64,000 nucleotides of DNA, taken from assembly GCA_018266075.1 (NCBI GenBank), contig JAFEBB010000027.1, positions 26,307 to 90,306 of the forward strand, in the 5' to 3' direction. Position numbers and translations under genes: made by a program. The notes beneath the pieces were generated by a model that saw nothing but the letters and a program-made list of their open reading frames with translations, ran no database searches and was not told the origin of the DNA. Source of the stretch: Deltaproteobacteria bacterium (GTDB lineage Bacteria > Myxococcota > Myxococcia > Myxococcales > SZAS-1). How positions within the stretch are numbered: position 1 is the first letter of the stretch; each line of letters opens with the position of its first letter. This document shows positions 20,174-28,585 of the stretch, piece by piece.

Positions 20174-20311
20174 TCAGCGCAGCTCGCCGAGCTCGAACGT
20201 CACGAGCTTCCCCTCGGCCATGCCGCGCGCCACGCCCTGGATGCGGTTTCAGCCACGCGTAGCGCGCGTCGCTCGCCTCCGAGCGGGACGATCTCCATGG
20301 CGTCCTCTCCC
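20174..20311 (-). pseudogene. Remnant of a DUF3237-like gene, frameshifted
   Basis: On the reverse strand, one frame ends with IQGVARGMAEGKLVTFELGELR and a stop at 20174-20176. About 25 codons upstream that frame has a TGA. A second frame carries SEASDARYAWLK up to the same point. Joined near 20244-20249 they read like the C-terminus of DUF3237 proteins (pattern DPRYAWLNRI...G...VYEL). The N-terminal two thirds of the family are absent, so this is a truncated, frameshifted relic. The family assignment is from memory of the motif and is tentative. Confidence 0.4.
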
Positions 20312-20425
20312 TCGGCCGCACTCTACCCGGCGCCCGGAGCCCCATCTGGGTTCCATCGTCGCTGGATTCTTGCACCCATCGATTGTGTATCCTCGACGGG
20401 TTCACTCTGCGTGAAGGGGGCTCAC

Positions 20426-21721
20426 GTGAAGAAGGCAATCGTATTGGCCGCGGTGCTCTGCGCCGCGTGCAGTGGCAAGGGCAGCTCGGGCTCGAGCGGC
20501 AGCACCGGCGGCTCGGGCAGCCAGACCGTCGGCGCCAGCGGCGGCACCGTGACCGCCGACGGCGTCACGCTCACCATCCCAGCGGGCGCGCTCGCCAGCG
20601 ATACGACCATCACCATCTCGACCACCAGCGCGCCGTCGGGCTACACGCTCGACTCGGCGGTCTTCAACTTCGGGCCCTCGGGCACGACCTTCGCGCATCC
20701 GGTGACGGTCACGCTGCCGCTCACCACCGCGAACGCGAGCGCGCACCTGTTCTGGTCCAACGCGAGCGGCGGCTTCGACGACCTCGGCGGAACCGTGAGC
20801 GGCTCCAGCATCACGGGCCAGGTGTCGCACTTCAGCACGGGCTTCGCCGGCACGGCGTCGAGCAGCGGCGGCCCGACGGCGCTCACCGGCCAGGCGCCCG
20901 CGGGCTGGGATCTCACCAAGCTCACTGCATACCTGTTTGCCGGCAACGGCTCGCAGTACCAGGTGCTCTTCACCGACGGCAGCGTGGTCTGCGGCACCGA
21001 CGGCTGCCCGGGCTCGCACCGCTTCGAGCTGCTCTGGGACCTGCCATCGGGCGTGACCGCGCCGCCCGCTGGTGACTACAACTCCATCAACCAGGCCACG
21101 CCTGCCGACGACAACTACGGCCTCAACCCGATGTGGCAGTGGGACTCGAGCTGTGGCGCGGGCGAGCCGCCGGACGTGGGGCCGACGTATGCGGCCGAGG
21201 TGAACGTCACCTCTGCGGATACGAGCTCCATCAGCGGAACGCTCACGTACCGCTGGAGCTCAGGCTCGGCCATTGTGAACTTCACGGGCACCTTCACCGC
21301 GCCCATTGCCACCGGGCCGAGCGGGACGCTCCCGGGCTGCACCTCGCCGAAGACGGTCTGCACCTGCGACGCGAGCGGCGGCACCTCGGGTACCTCGGGA
21401 ACGAGCGGGACCAGCGGCACGAGCGGCACCACCGGCGGCCCGACGACGCAGTGCCCGTCGGCGACCTACACCGGCAGTTGCACCACGCAGCCCACGGGCG
21501 GAATTCGGTGCGACGCCGCCAGCGTGGACATGTCCGCGAGCTGCAGCGGCTCGTACAGCACGGCCGTGCCCTTCTGCCCGACCTCGAGCGACCTCGTGGG
21601 CTGCTGCTACCAGGACAGCGGCGGCGTCCAGGGCATCACCTGCTACTACGGCACCGGCACGGGCGCGAACGACAACCAGCCGCAGTGTGAAGGCAATGGC
21701 GGCACGTGGTGCCATCCGTGA
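20426..21721 (+). CDS. Lipoprotein with ZU5-like domain
   Basis: The start is GTG 20426 (ribosome site GAAGGGGG 9 nt upstream), not an earlier in-frame ATG, because it gives a proper signal peptide with lipobox LCAAC. After a Gly/Ser spacer (about 20-35) comes a domain starting GASGGTVTADGVTLTIPAGAL and ending in a VSHFSTGFAG strand, which is the ZU5-like pattern of bacterial surface proteins. A second domain (about 150-310) follows, then a repetitive TSG linker (about 320-345) and a short Cys-rich tail. The protein has 431 residues. It is exported; no enzyme motif is visible and its role is unknown. Confidence 0.78.
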   Translation: MKKAIVLAAVLCAACSGKGSSGSSGSTGGSGSQTVGASGGTVTADGVTLTIPAGALASDTTITISTTSAPSGYTLDSAVFNFGPSGTTFAHPVTVTLPLTTANASAHLFWSNASGGFDDLGGTVSGSSITGQVSHFSTGFAGTASSSGGPTALTGQAPAGWDLTKLTAYLFAGNGSQYQVLFTDGSVVCGTDGCPGSHRFELLWDLPSGVTAPPAGDYNSINQATPADDNYGLNPMWQWDSSCGAGEPPDVGPTYAAEVNVTSADTSSISGTLTYRWSSGSAIVNFTGTFTAPIATGPSGTLPGCTSPKTVCTCDASGGTSGTSGTSGTSGTSGTTGGPTTQCPSATYTGSCTTQPTGGIRCDAASVDMSASCSGSYSTAVPFCPTSSDLVGCCYQDSGGVQGITCYYGTGTGANDNQPQCEGNGGTWCHP

Positions 21722-21753
21722 CCTGAGGCGCCCACTTCGCTCCCTTGAAGCAC

Positions 21754-21793
21754 CGAGCCCCGAGTCGACCCTCGCAGGTCGAGCCGGGGCTCG
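21754..21793. terminator. Bidirectional terminator hairpin between convergent genes
   Basis: A 9-bp stem (CGAGCCCCG, 21754-21762, with CGGGGCTCG, 21785-21793) encloses a 6-bp stem (TCGACC, 21765-21770, with GGTCGA, 21777-21782). It lies in the 96-nt gap between two converging genes. There is no long T run, only AATTT after it on the + strand. Confidence 0.6.
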
Positions 21794-21817
21794 CGAATTT
21801 CAAACTGTGGATGCGGA

Positions 21818-22114
21818 TTACTTCGTCGCTGCGGGCGCCGCAGCGGGAGCCGGAGCCGCCACAGCGACGGCGGCAGGGGCAGGAGCGGCAGCAGCCGGAG
21901 CCGCCTCAGCCGCGGCCTCGAGCTCCGAGATGCGATCGTTCAGGGCGTTGATCTTCTGCTGCTGCGCCACGATCTGCAGGTTGAGCACGCCGATCTGCGG
22001 GAACACGAAGGCCATGCTGCACACGGCGAAGACCACGATCGCCATCAACATGCTCATCATCATCTGGATGAAGAGCGAGCGAATTGCCGGGGTCTTGGTC
22101 TGTTCAGCGCTCAT
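21818..22114 (-). CDS. Small single-pass membrane protein with coiled coil and Ala/Pro tail
   Basis: A 98-residue protein from ATG 22114, behind the good ribosome site GGAGG. After a short cytoplasmic head comes a hydrophobic, Met-rich helix (about 12-38, IQMMMSMLMAIVVFAVCSMAF). A coiled coil (VLNLQIVAQQQKINALNDRI) and an Ala/Pro/Val-rich disordered tail follow. The layout resembles small scaffold or cell-envelope linker proteins; no family is recognised. It converges on the ZU5-like lipoprotein and shares the terminator. Confidence 0.7.
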   Translation of the reverse strand: MSAEQTKTPAIRSLFIQMMMSMLMAIVVFAVCSMAFVFPQIGVLNLQIVAQQQKINALNDRISELEAAAEAAPAAAAPAPAAVAVAAPAPAAAPAATK

Positions 22115-22292
22115 GGTGCCTCCGTAGGCGGTAGGGGGTGATCGGCCGGCCATAGGGTCGCACAAACGAGCCCCGCGTCTCTACAACTCTTGAAAAAAAC
22201 GAAGCCTGCTTGCTCAGACAGGCCCCGCATGGGCGCTGGCGCCTCTCGTGCGACGACGGGAGTGGCCAGATCGGAGCTGGTGGAGGTGCGTC

Positions 22293-22685
22293 ATGCTCAA
22301 GGACAGCAAGGCGTTCAGCAGCTTCGCGGTGAACGACATCGAGAAGGCCCGGCGCTTCTACGGCCAGACGCTCGGCCTCGACGTCTCGGACGTGCCCGAC
22401 ATGGAAGGCCAGGGCCTGCAGCTCAACCTCTCGGGCGGCGGGCGCGTGTTCGTCTACGCCAAGCCCGACCACGCGCCGGCGAGCTTCACCGTGCTCAACC
22501 TTCCCGTCGCCGACGTGGAGCGCACGGTGGACGCGCTGCGCGAACGCAAGGTGGGCTTCGAGATCTACACCGAGGGCCAATTCAAGACCGACGCCAAGGG
22601 CATCGCCCGCGGAACCGGCGGCCCGACGATGGCGTGGTTCCGCGACCCGGCGGGAAACATCCTCTCCATCCTCGAGGAGCGCTGA
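22293..22685 (+). CDS. VOC-family protein (glyoxalase/bleomycin-resistance fold)
   Basis: The 130-residue protein from ATG 22293 (ribosome site GGAGGT) has two beta-alpha-beta-beta-beta units of the VOC fold: [21 protein letters not shown], then [23 protein letters not shown] and the closing [17 protein letters not shown]. The usual metal ligand positions are only partly evident: the final strand has Glu, but the first strand has no His. A substrate cannot be assigned. It is followed after 1 nt by an aldose epimerase-like gene, so the pair is probably one transcript. Confidence 0.85.
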   Translation: MLKDSKAFSSFAVNDIEKARRFYGQTLGLDVSDVPDMEGQGLQLNLSGGGRVFVYAKPDHAPASFTVLNLPVADVERTVDALRERKVGFEIYTEGQFKTDAKGIARGTGGPTMAWFRDPAGNILSILEER

Positions 22686-22686
22686 C

Positions 22687-23589
22687 GTGCTCCTCAGCGG
22701 CGAACAGCTCGAGCTCACGTCCGGCAACCAGGCAGTCGTGGTGGCGACGGTAGGCGCGACGCTTCGCAGCTACGCCGTCCGCGGTCGCCCGGTGATCGAC
22801 GGCTTCGCCGCCGACGAGGTCTGTCCCGGCGGCCGCGGCCAGGTGCTGATGCCATGGCCCAACCGCGTGGCGGATGGCAAGTATGAGCTCGCCGGCGCGC
22901 TTCACCAGCTGCCCATCGACGAGCCGGAGCTCGGGCACGCCATCCATGGGCTCGTCCGCTGGGCCGAGTGGCGCGTGGAGCATCAGACCGCCGAAAGCGT
23001 TCGCCTGCGGCATCGCCTCATGCCGCGCCCGGGTTACCCGTTCGCGCTCGATCTCTCGGTCGAGTATCGGCTCTCGTCGGAAGGGCTGGTGGTCGTCTTC
23101 GGCGCGATGAACGTGGGCTCGGCCTCGTGCCCGTTCGGCGCCGGCGCGCATCCGTACTTCACGTTTGGACGCTCGATCGACCGGGTGAACCTGCGCGTCA
23201 ACGCAGCGAGCCGCCTGCAGCTCGACGCGCGATCGATTCCGCGTGGCCGTCGGCCCGTCGAGGGCAGCGACGCGGACTTCCGGCGCGAGCGCGCCATCGG
23301 CGACGCGCGCCTGGACACGGCGTTCACCGAGCTCGATCGCGATCGCGAGGGCATCGCGCGAGTTTTTCTGCGCGACGGAATCTCGCAGCTCACCATCTGG
23401 TTCGATCGCGCGTTCCCGTTCGTACAGGTCTACACGGGCGACACGCTCCCCGACGAGCTCCGACGTCGTCAGGGCATCGCGGTGGAGCCCATGACCTGCG
23501 CGCCCGACGCGTTCAACAACAAGGACGGGCTGCGCATCATCTCGCCCGGCGAGACATTTCAAGGCCGCTGGGGCGTGACGGTGTCCTGA
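22687..23589 (+). CDS. Aldose 1-epimerase family protein
   Basis: The 300-residue protein starts at GTG 22687, one base after the VOC stop. It matches the galactose mutarotase-like fold: GATLRSYAVRGRPVIDGF at the start, GHAIHGLVRWAEW with the first active-site His, GAGAHPYFTFG with the second catalytic His, and a late acidic region (AVEPMTCAPDAF) where the catalytic Glu is expected. Family members interconvert alpha and beta anomers of aldoses, or of hexose-6-phosphates. No sugar transporter or kinase is adjacent, so the substrate is unassigned. Confidence 0.85.
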   Translation: MLLSGEQLELTSGNQAVVVATVGATLRSYAVRGRPVIDGFAADEVCPGGRGQVLMPWPNRVADGKYELAGALHQLPIDEPELGHAIHGLVRWAEWRVEHQTAESVRLRHRLMPRPGYPFALDLSVEYRLSSEGLVVVFGAMNVGSASCPFGAGAHPYFTFGRSIDRVNLRVNAASRLQLDARSIPRGRRPVEGSDADFRRERAIGDARLDTAFTELDRDREGIARVFLRDGISQLTIWFDRAFPFVQVYTGDTLPDELRRRQGIAVEPMTCAPDAFNNKDGLRIISPGETFQGRWGVTVS

Positions 23590-23590
23590 T

Positions 23591-24157
23591 TCAGAACGAA
23601 GCGGTGATCGATTGGTTGCCGCTCGCAGAGCCGCCGTCGGGGAACGCGTTGGTGGCCGTCCAGGTCGCGGTCAGCGTGCCGTGGATGTTCTGCTCGCCGG
23701 CCAGGTTGTCGCCGAGCGAGGTCACGTCGACGGTGCACGTGGGATCGGTGGTGTTGGTGAGGTTGGCGCCGCCGGCCTGGTCCACGCCGATGCCGCAGTG
23801 GGCGAAGTCGGCGGGCTGGTAGGTGTGCACCGCGATCGCCGAGACGCCCGTCAGTGTGCCCGTGAGGCCAACGTGGTCGCCATTGGGGATGGTCCAGTTC
23901 AGATCCATCTGCGTGGTGCTGCCGGCCGACACCGTGTACGCCGTCGCCGGCGAGGTGCCCGAAAACGCGTACGGCCCCGTGACGGCGATGTTGTACTGGG
24001 TGCCGCCCGATCCGCCGGTGCTGCCGGACCCGCCCGTGCCGCCGGTGCCGCCCGTGTTGCCCGAGCCGCCGGTGCTGCCAGAGCTCGACCCCGAGCTGCT
24101 GCCGCCACAGCCAGCCGCGAAGAGGACCACCAACGCCATCGAGATGAGCTTGAACAT
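23591..24157 (-). CDS. Lipoprotein with Gly/Ser/Thr linker
   Basis: A 188-residue protein from ATG 24157 with signal peptide and lipobox FAAGC (Cys17). A 35-residue linker of SSG, TGG and SGS units comes next. The C-terminal domain of about 130 residues (YNIAVTGPYAF to GNQSITASF) has many Thr/Asn/Gly strands and two Cys, like an immunoglobulin-like beta sandwich. No family is recognised. It converges with the aldose epimerase gene with 1 nt between them. Confidence 0.75.
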   Translation of the reverse strand: MFKLISMALVVLFAAGCGGSSSGSSSGSTGGSGNTGGTGGTGGSGSTGGSGGTQYNIAVTGPYAFSGTSPATAYTVSAGSTTQMDLNWTIPNGDHVGLTGTLTGVSAIAVHTYQPADFAHCGIGVDQAGGANLTNTTDPTCTVDVTSLGDNLAGEQNIHGTLTATWTATNAFPDGGSASGNQSITASF

Positions 24158-24239
24158 GTTCGTTCCCCGGAAGTGAATGAGCCTCGTATCTCATTCGAGG
24201 GACAACTCGCAGGCCCTCGTCGGGTAGTGTTCTTTTTAA

Positions 24240-24372
24240 ATGTCCACTGCGCTGCTTTTCGGGGAGCTGCAGATCGAGCCCCGCAAGCGTGTTGCCGTGG
24301 TCGGCGCGCCGCCCGAATTTCGAGACGTTGATCGCTTCGCTGCGGTTCAAGGTCGTGGCGAAGACGCGCTGA
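24240..24372 (+). pseudogene. Short relic, possibly of a DUF3052-like gene, frameshifted and truncated
   Basis: From ATG 24240 the frame reads LQIEPRKRVAVVGAPP and then loses sense. Shifting one base near 24312 continues NFETLIASLRFKVVAKTR and a stop at 24370-24372. The joined 44 residues resemble the start of DUF3052-type proteins (LGIK..RVAVLGAP.GF). The length (133 nt) fits one inserted base. The rest of the gene is gone, and its end overlaps the 3' end of the opposite DoxX gene. No clear ribosome site is present. Confidence 0.35.
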
Positions 24373-24805
24373 GCCTTGCGTCGAGCGAAAACGGCCCGGC
24401 GCCCTCGAGAATCAAGAACACCAGCCCGAACGCCATCGCCAGATCGAGTCGCGCCTCATGCATCGCGGGCCAGAAGCCCTTCTGCACGAGCATGGGAATC
24501 TTGGTCGTGGCGATGGCGACGAGGATGTCGATGAGCAGCGCGATCGCGCCCAGCCGCGTGAGCACACCGGCAATCAGCATCGCGCCACCGACGATCTCCA
24601 CCACGCCCACGAAGGGCGCGCTCACCTCGGGAATCGGAATTCCAATCTTCGTGAAGCGCCCGACCCCGAGCTCGGTGGGAAAGAGAAACTTTTGAATTCC
24701 TTCTGTGAAGAAGACCCAGCCCACGATGATTCGGACGAGCGCTGTCGAGCGTGGCGCGTGGGTTTCCACGAGGCGCCGCCAGAGCGGGGTAGGGGAGTCG
24801 GTCAT
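24347..24805 (-). CDS. DoxX-family membrane protein
   Basis: A 152-residue protein from ATG 24805 with four hydrophobic helices. It shows the DoxX pattern: LVRIIVGWVFFTEGIQKFLFP in helix 1 with the following FTKIGIP, then VEIVGGAMLIAGVLTRLGA and a C-terminal FGLVFLILEGAG helix. Inner-membrane DoxX proteins are often linked to oxidative stress or small redox couples; the exact role is unknown. An upstream ATG at 24835 is less likely because GAGGCC precedes 24805 at good spacing. Confidence 0.85.
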   Translation of the reverse strand: MTDSPTPLWRRLVETHAPRSTALVRIIVGWVFFTEGIQKFLFPTELGVGRFTKIGIPIPEVSAPFVGVVEIVGGAMLIAGVLTRLGAIALLIDILVAIATTKIPMLVQKGFWPAMHEARLDLAMAFGLVFLILEGAGPFSLDARLSASSPRP

Positions 24806-24915
24806 GGTGGCCTCGAGCGCGCGGCGCAGGTGCACGAAGTGGCCTGGATGTCTCGCGAGTTACAAGTGCCGCGGTTCGCGCGTGCTAACCTGAAATCACG
24901 AACGCGGAGCTCCTC

Positions 24916-25635
24916 GTGTTCCGTTGGGTCTGGGTGACATTTCCGTTTGTCTTCACGGCATGTACGGCCGACGTCATCCCGGCTGCCTCGTCGTCGAGCA
25001 CTGGCGCCACGACCTCGACGACCGGCGGACACACCACCACCACCGGCGCGTCGGCCACGTCGAGCAGCTCGACGGCCGCGACGAGCACGAGCGCCACGTC
25101 GACGACCGGAACGACCATGACCGCGTCATCGACCACGACGACGTCCACCAGCACGTCGACGACTTCGACCAGCGGGACGACCGGGCTTCCCTTCGAGTCG
25201 GACCGCGAGGCATGCATCAACGAGATCAACAGGCTGCGCGGCACGAAGGGGCTCAGCCCCTATGCGCGATGGAGCTCGGCCGAGAGCTGCGTGGATCAAC
25301 AAGCGTCCCACGACGAATCGGTGGGCACGCCGCACGACGCCTTCAACACCGGCAACCCGAGCTGCGGCGGCTACGGTCAGAACGAGTGTCCAGGCTGGGG
25401 GCCCGGCACCATCGTGGGCTGTCTCGACCAAATGTGGGACGAGGGCACGCAGCCCGGCTGCTCCGGCTGCGACGCGTGCGACACCTTCACCATCTTTCAA
25501 GGCGGCTGCCCGAACTGCACCTTCAATGGCGCGGTCGTCTGCGGGCACTACGTGAACATGACGTCGACGACGTTCACGAGCGCGGCCTGCGGCTTCAGCA
25601 CCGATGAGACCTGGGCGGCGATCGACTTTCAGTAG
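24916..25635 (+). CDS. CAP/SCP-like domain lipoprotein with Thr/Ser linker
   Basis: The 239-residue protein starts at GTG 24916 with a short signal peptide and lipobox (FTAC). A linker of about 70 residues, nearly all Ser and Thr, follows. The C-terminal domain has CAP (SCP/TAPS) features: ACINEINRLRGTKGL helix, SAESCVDQQASHDE with the first His, and GHYVNMTSTTFTSAACGF, equivalent to the CAP signature GHYxQMVW...GCG. Six or more extra Cys suggest disulfides. CAP proteins are secreted and bind lipids or act as toxins or proteases in various organisms; here the role is open. Confidence 0.78.
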   Translation: MFRWVWVTFPFVFTACTADVIPAASSSSTGATTSTTGGHTTTTGASATSSSSTAATSTSATSTTGTTMTASSTTTTSTSTSTTSTSGTTGLPFESDREACINEINRLRGTKGLSPYARWSSAESCVDQQASHDESVGTPHDAFNTGNPSCGGYGQNECPGWGPGTIVGCLDQMWDEGTQPGCSGCDACDTFTIFQGGCPNCTFNGAVVCGHYVNMTSTTFTSAACGFSTDETWAAIDFQ

Positions 25636-25640
25636 GCGCG

Positions 25641-27032
25641 CTACAGCCCATACCCCTCGAGCAGCCGCACCCAGATCTCGGTGACGGTCGGATACGACGG
25701 CACGGCGTGCCAGAGGTCGTCGAGCGGCACGTGCGCGGTCACGGCGATCGTCGCCGCGTGCAGCGACTCGCCCACGTTCCAGCCCACGAACGTCGCGCCG
25801 ACGATGGTCTTCGTGTCGGTGTTCACCACCAGCTTCGCCCAGCCGGTGAGGCCCACGCCGGCGACGGCGGTGCCGCCCACCTCTTCGAGCGCCACGGTGA
25901 CGCTGCGCAGGTTCATGCCGCGCAGCCTCGCTTGAGCCTCCGTGAGCCCCACCGACGCGATCTCGGGGTGGGTGAAGAGCACCTGCGGCGTGGCGTAGCT
26001 GTCGGCGCGTGCGATGGCTTCGCGACCGAGGATCACGTCGCCGGCGATACGGCCGTGGTACTTGCCCATGTGCGTGAGCAGGTTGCGGCCGTTCGCGTCG
26101 CCGCAGGCGTAGAGCCAGCCGTCGGGGATGTCCTTGGCCCGCAGCTGGTCGTCCACCTGCACGTAGCCGCCCGCGGGCAGGCCGACCGTCTCGAGGCCAA
26201 TGTCCTTCGTCCGCGGCGAGCGTCCGAGCGCGACCAGCACTTCGTCTCCCTCGAGCTTGTGCCCATCGCTGAGCTTCACCGACACGGGGCCGCCCGCCTT
26301 CGGCCGCTCCACACCCACGACCTCGGTGGAGGTCAGCACCCGGATTCCGTCCTTGCGAAGGCCCTCGGTGAGCAGCTCACAGGCGTGCGGCTCGAAGCGC
26401 GGCACCAGGTGCGGGCTGCGCTCAACCAGCGCCACCTCCTTCGAGCCCAGCGCCCGAAACGCCTGTGCGAGCTCGCAGCCCACCGCGCCGCCGCCGAGGA
26501 CGATGAGCCGCGAGGGCACGGTGCGCGCCTGGGTGGCGTCGCGGTTGGTCCAGGGCTTGGCCGCGCGCAGGCCAGGGATGTCGGGGACGGCCGGGTCCGA
26601 ACCCGTGGCGATGACCACCGCGCGATTTGCCTGCAGCTCGCGCGTGCGGCCATCGCGCCCGGTGACGGTGACGCGCTTCTCGCCCGTCAGCCTGCCCGCG
26701 CCGCGATAGAGCTCGATGTCGTGGTCGCGAAGCCACTGCACCTGGCCTTGATCGTCGAGGCGGTGGGTGACGTCATCGCGGCGGCGAAAGGTTTCGGCGG
26801 CGTCGATGCCGAGCTGTTCGCGGTGTGAGAGGCCGGGCGTCGCGCGCGCCACCTCGCGCTCCGAGCCGGGGCGCAGGAGCACCTTGCTCGGCATGCACGC
26901 GTAGTACGAGCACTCGCCGCCGACGGCGCCGAACTCCACGATCGCGACCTTCATGCCGCCGTCTGCGACGCGCCCCGCGGCCACCTCGCCGGTGCTGCCG
27001 CCGCCCAGGACGATGACGTCGAACGAGTCCAT
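25641..27032 (-). CDS. Pyridine nucleotide-disulfide oxidoreductase (dihydrolipoamide dehydrogenase/mercuric reductase-like)
   Basis: The 463-residue flavoprotein has the FAD motif VLGGGSTGEVAAG at the N-terminus and the redox disulfide C41-x4-C46 (GGECSYYACMPSK). It has a second Rossmann motif (VLGGGAVGCELAQAF), the FAD-closing YACGDANG, and a C-terminal dimerisation domain. The C-terminal catalytic dyad is HAVPSYPTVTE with His and Glu. The active-site core SYYACMPSK differs from the CLNxGCIPSK of true Lpd. No lipoyl-domain, 2-oxoacid dehydrogenase or mer genes are nearby, so the substrate is unassigned. It is followed after 9 nt by a DUF4126 membrane gene on the upstream side. Confidence 0.87.
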   Translation of the reverse strand: MDSFDVIVLGGGSTGEVAAGRVADGGMKVAIVEFGAVGGECSYYACMPSKVLLRPGSEREVARATPGLSHREQLGIDAAETFRRRDDVTHRLDDQGQVQWLRDHDIELYRGAGRLTGEKRVTVTGRDGRTRELQANRAVVIATGSDPAVPDIPGLRAAKPWTNRDATQARTVPSRLIVLGGGAVGCELAQAFRALGSKEVALVERSPHLVPRFEPHACELLTEGLRKDGIRVLTSTEVVGVERPKAGGPVSVKLSDGHKLEGDEVLVALGRSPRTKDIGLETVGLPAGGYVQVDDQLRAKDIPDGWLYACGDANGRNLLTHMGKYHGRIAGDVILGREAIARADSYATPQVLFTHPEIASVGLTEAQARLRGMNLRSVTVALEEVGGTAVAGVGLTGWAKLVVNTDTKTIVGATFVGWNVGESLHAATIAVTAHVPLDDLWHAVPSYPTVTEIWVRLLEGYGL

Positions 27033-27041
27033 GGCACGCCT

Positions 27042-27503
27042 CTAGCCCGCGACCGCGGCGATGATCACCGCGCCGCCCACGGCCACCGCGTCCTCGAGCA
27101 GCGCGGCGGGCTGGTCCTTTCCGAACGAGCGAGCGAGCCCCGCCCTCGCCGCTGCGCCGCCCTCGGTTCCGATGAACGCACCCAGCGCGCCGGCGAGCAG
27201 GCCCAGGCCGAGGTTGCCTCCTCGCGTGGCCATCGCTGCGCCGGCGATGGCGCCACAGATGAGCCGCGCGAGGAACGGCATCGGGGCCTTGCGGCTCGGC
27301 GTCCTGGGGAGCTGGTCGGTCACGAGCTCGCCGATGGCGAGCGCCGAGAAGAGCCACGGCGCCACGGGGTTGCCGAGGAACTGGACGGGCGTCCCGAGCA
27401 CGGGAAGCGCGCCCAGCCGTGCGGCCCAGCTCGCCGCGGCGATGGCCGTGAGCGCCCGCAGCCCCGCGACGACGCCGATCAGGAGGGAGAGAACGTAGAT
27501 CAT
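27042..27503 (-). CDS. DUF4126-family membrane protein
   Basis: From ATG 27503 (GAGGCGGCG upstream) the protein has 153 residues and four to five hydrophobic segments: IYVLSLLIGVVAGLRALTAIAA, then LFSALAIGELVTDQLPRTPSR, GAIAGAAMATRG and a final AVAVGGAVIIAAV. The GLRAL and ELVTDQLPRTPSR motifs are characteristic of DUF4126. An in-frame ATG at 27554 would add 17 hydrophilic residues and is less likely. The gene is probably co-transcribed with the downstream disulfide oxidoreductase, 9 nt away. Its function is unknown. Confidence 0.82.
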   Translation of the reverse strand: MIYVLSLLIGVVAGLRALTAIAAASWAARLGALPVLGTPVQFLGNPVAPWLFSALAIGELVTDQLPRTPSRKAPMPFLARLICGAIAGAAMATRGGNLGLGLLAGALGAFIGTEGGAAARAGLARSFGKDQPAALLEDAVAVGGAVIIAAVAG

Positions 27504-27616
27504 CGCCGCCTCGCTCGCGGGGCAGACCTCGCCCGACGCCGCGAGGTTGGCCATGGTCCGCAGCCATCACAATTCGCGAGCGGGCGAGCAGGCGATGCGC
27601 GAGCGGGCGGGCGCGC

Positions 27617-27718
27617 ATGGCGAGCTCTGCGTGTCCAGGGTGCGGCGACGATGCGGACCAGGCGTCGATCGCGGCCACCCGGTACATGGACGAGACGCTG
27701 CACGTGCCTGCGCGCTGA
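27617..27718 (+). CDS. Possible 33-residue protein with a CxxC motif
   Basis: In the gap between two reverse genes, ATG 27617 opens a 33-codon frame ending TGA 27716-27718. It encodes ASSACPGCGDDADQASIAA and then TRYMDETLHVPAR. The CPGCG pair is a zinc-ribbon half and the composition looks protein-like, but there is only a weak G-rich ribosome site. It could be a real micro-protein, the start of a lost gene, or chance. Confidence 0.25.
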   Translation: MASSACPGCGDDADQASIAATRYMDETLHVPAR

Positions 27719-27725
27719 ACGCCCG

Positions 27726-28484
27726 CTACTTCGGCCGCGGGGCCATGCGGAACGTGACCCAGCGCGAGAACCACGGGAACCACCAGGTCATCGCGTAGAA
27801 GCTCGGGTAGAGCACGCGCGCCTTCCGGCGCTCCACGGCCTTGCGAATGATCCGCGCGAGCTCCTCGGGGTTTCCCTCGGGCGCCAGGCCCGCTGCGCCG
27901 CCGCGACCGCCGTACTTCTCGAAGGCCGCGTCGCCCATCGGCGTCTTCACCGGGCCGGGATAGACCACGCAGACGTGCACGCCGGTGCCCTCGAGCTCCG
28001 AGCGGAGCGTCTCCGTGAACTGCGCGAGGCCGGCCTTCGAGGCGCCGTACCAGGTCTGCCCGGGCGGCGCGACGATTCCCGCAACAGAAGCGACCTGGAC
28101 GATCGTCCCCGACCCGCGTTTCACCATCTGCGGCACCAGCTCGTGTGTGAGCAGCAGCGGCGTCATGAGGTTCAGGTTGAGCAGCTTCTGGCCCACGGCC
28201 GCGTCGCTGTTCACGAGCGCGCCCACGTTCTCCATGCCCGCATTGTTGACGAGCACGTCGATGGGGCCGTGCTTGGCCTCAGCTTCCGAAAGCCACGAGG
28301 TCGCCTGAGTGGGTTCGGAGAGATCGCGGGGCAGGGCGAGCGCGCCGTTGCCACACGCCGAAGCGAGCGCCTCGAGGAGCTCGGCCCGCCGCGCCACCAG
28401 CGTGAGCTTGGCGCCGGCGCTGGCGTACTCGCGAGCCAGCGCTTCTCCGATTCCGCTCGACGCTCCGGTGATGGCGACGTGCAT
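27726..28484 (-). CDS. Short-chain dehydrogenase/reductase
   Basis: The 252-residue protein starts at ATG 28484, behind GGAGGCACC. It has the classical SDR cofactor motif TGASSGIG (7-14), NNAG, the catalytic Ser in VASVAG and the YxxxK pair in WYGASKAGL. The Arg after the first motif region (LVARRAELLE) suggests NADP(H). The C-terminus is somewhat extended and hydrophobic (SFYAMTWWFPWFSRW), as in SDRs that associate with membranes and act on lipids. The substrate is unknown. No operon partner is close. Confidence 0.88.
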   Translation of the reverse strand: MHVAITGASSGIGEALAREYASAGAKLTLVARRAELLEALASACGNGALALPRDLSEPTQATSWLSEAEAKHGPIDVLVNNAGMENVGALVNSDAAVGQKLLNLNLMTPLLLTHELVPQMVKRGSGTIVQVASVAGIVAPPGQTWYGASKAGLAQFTETLRSELEGTGVHVCVVYPGPVKTPMGDAAFEKYGGRGGAAGLAPEGNPEELARIIRKAVERRKARVLYPSFYAMTWWFPWFSRWVTFRMAPRPK

Positions 28485-28585
28485 GGTGCCTCCAAACCCG
28501 GCCTCATCTTCCATCGAATGGGGAAAAGAAAAAGGGGCGAGGTCGATCGCTCGACCCCGCCCCAGTCTCGAACAAGGACGTGGTG

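Noticed and set aside
22196..22223. An orphan terminator-like element reading GCCTG...CAGGC then TTCGTTTTTTT on the reverse strand
   Set aside because: The stem is only 5 bp with a long loop, and no reverse-strand gene ends upstream of it; the VOC gene there runs forward.
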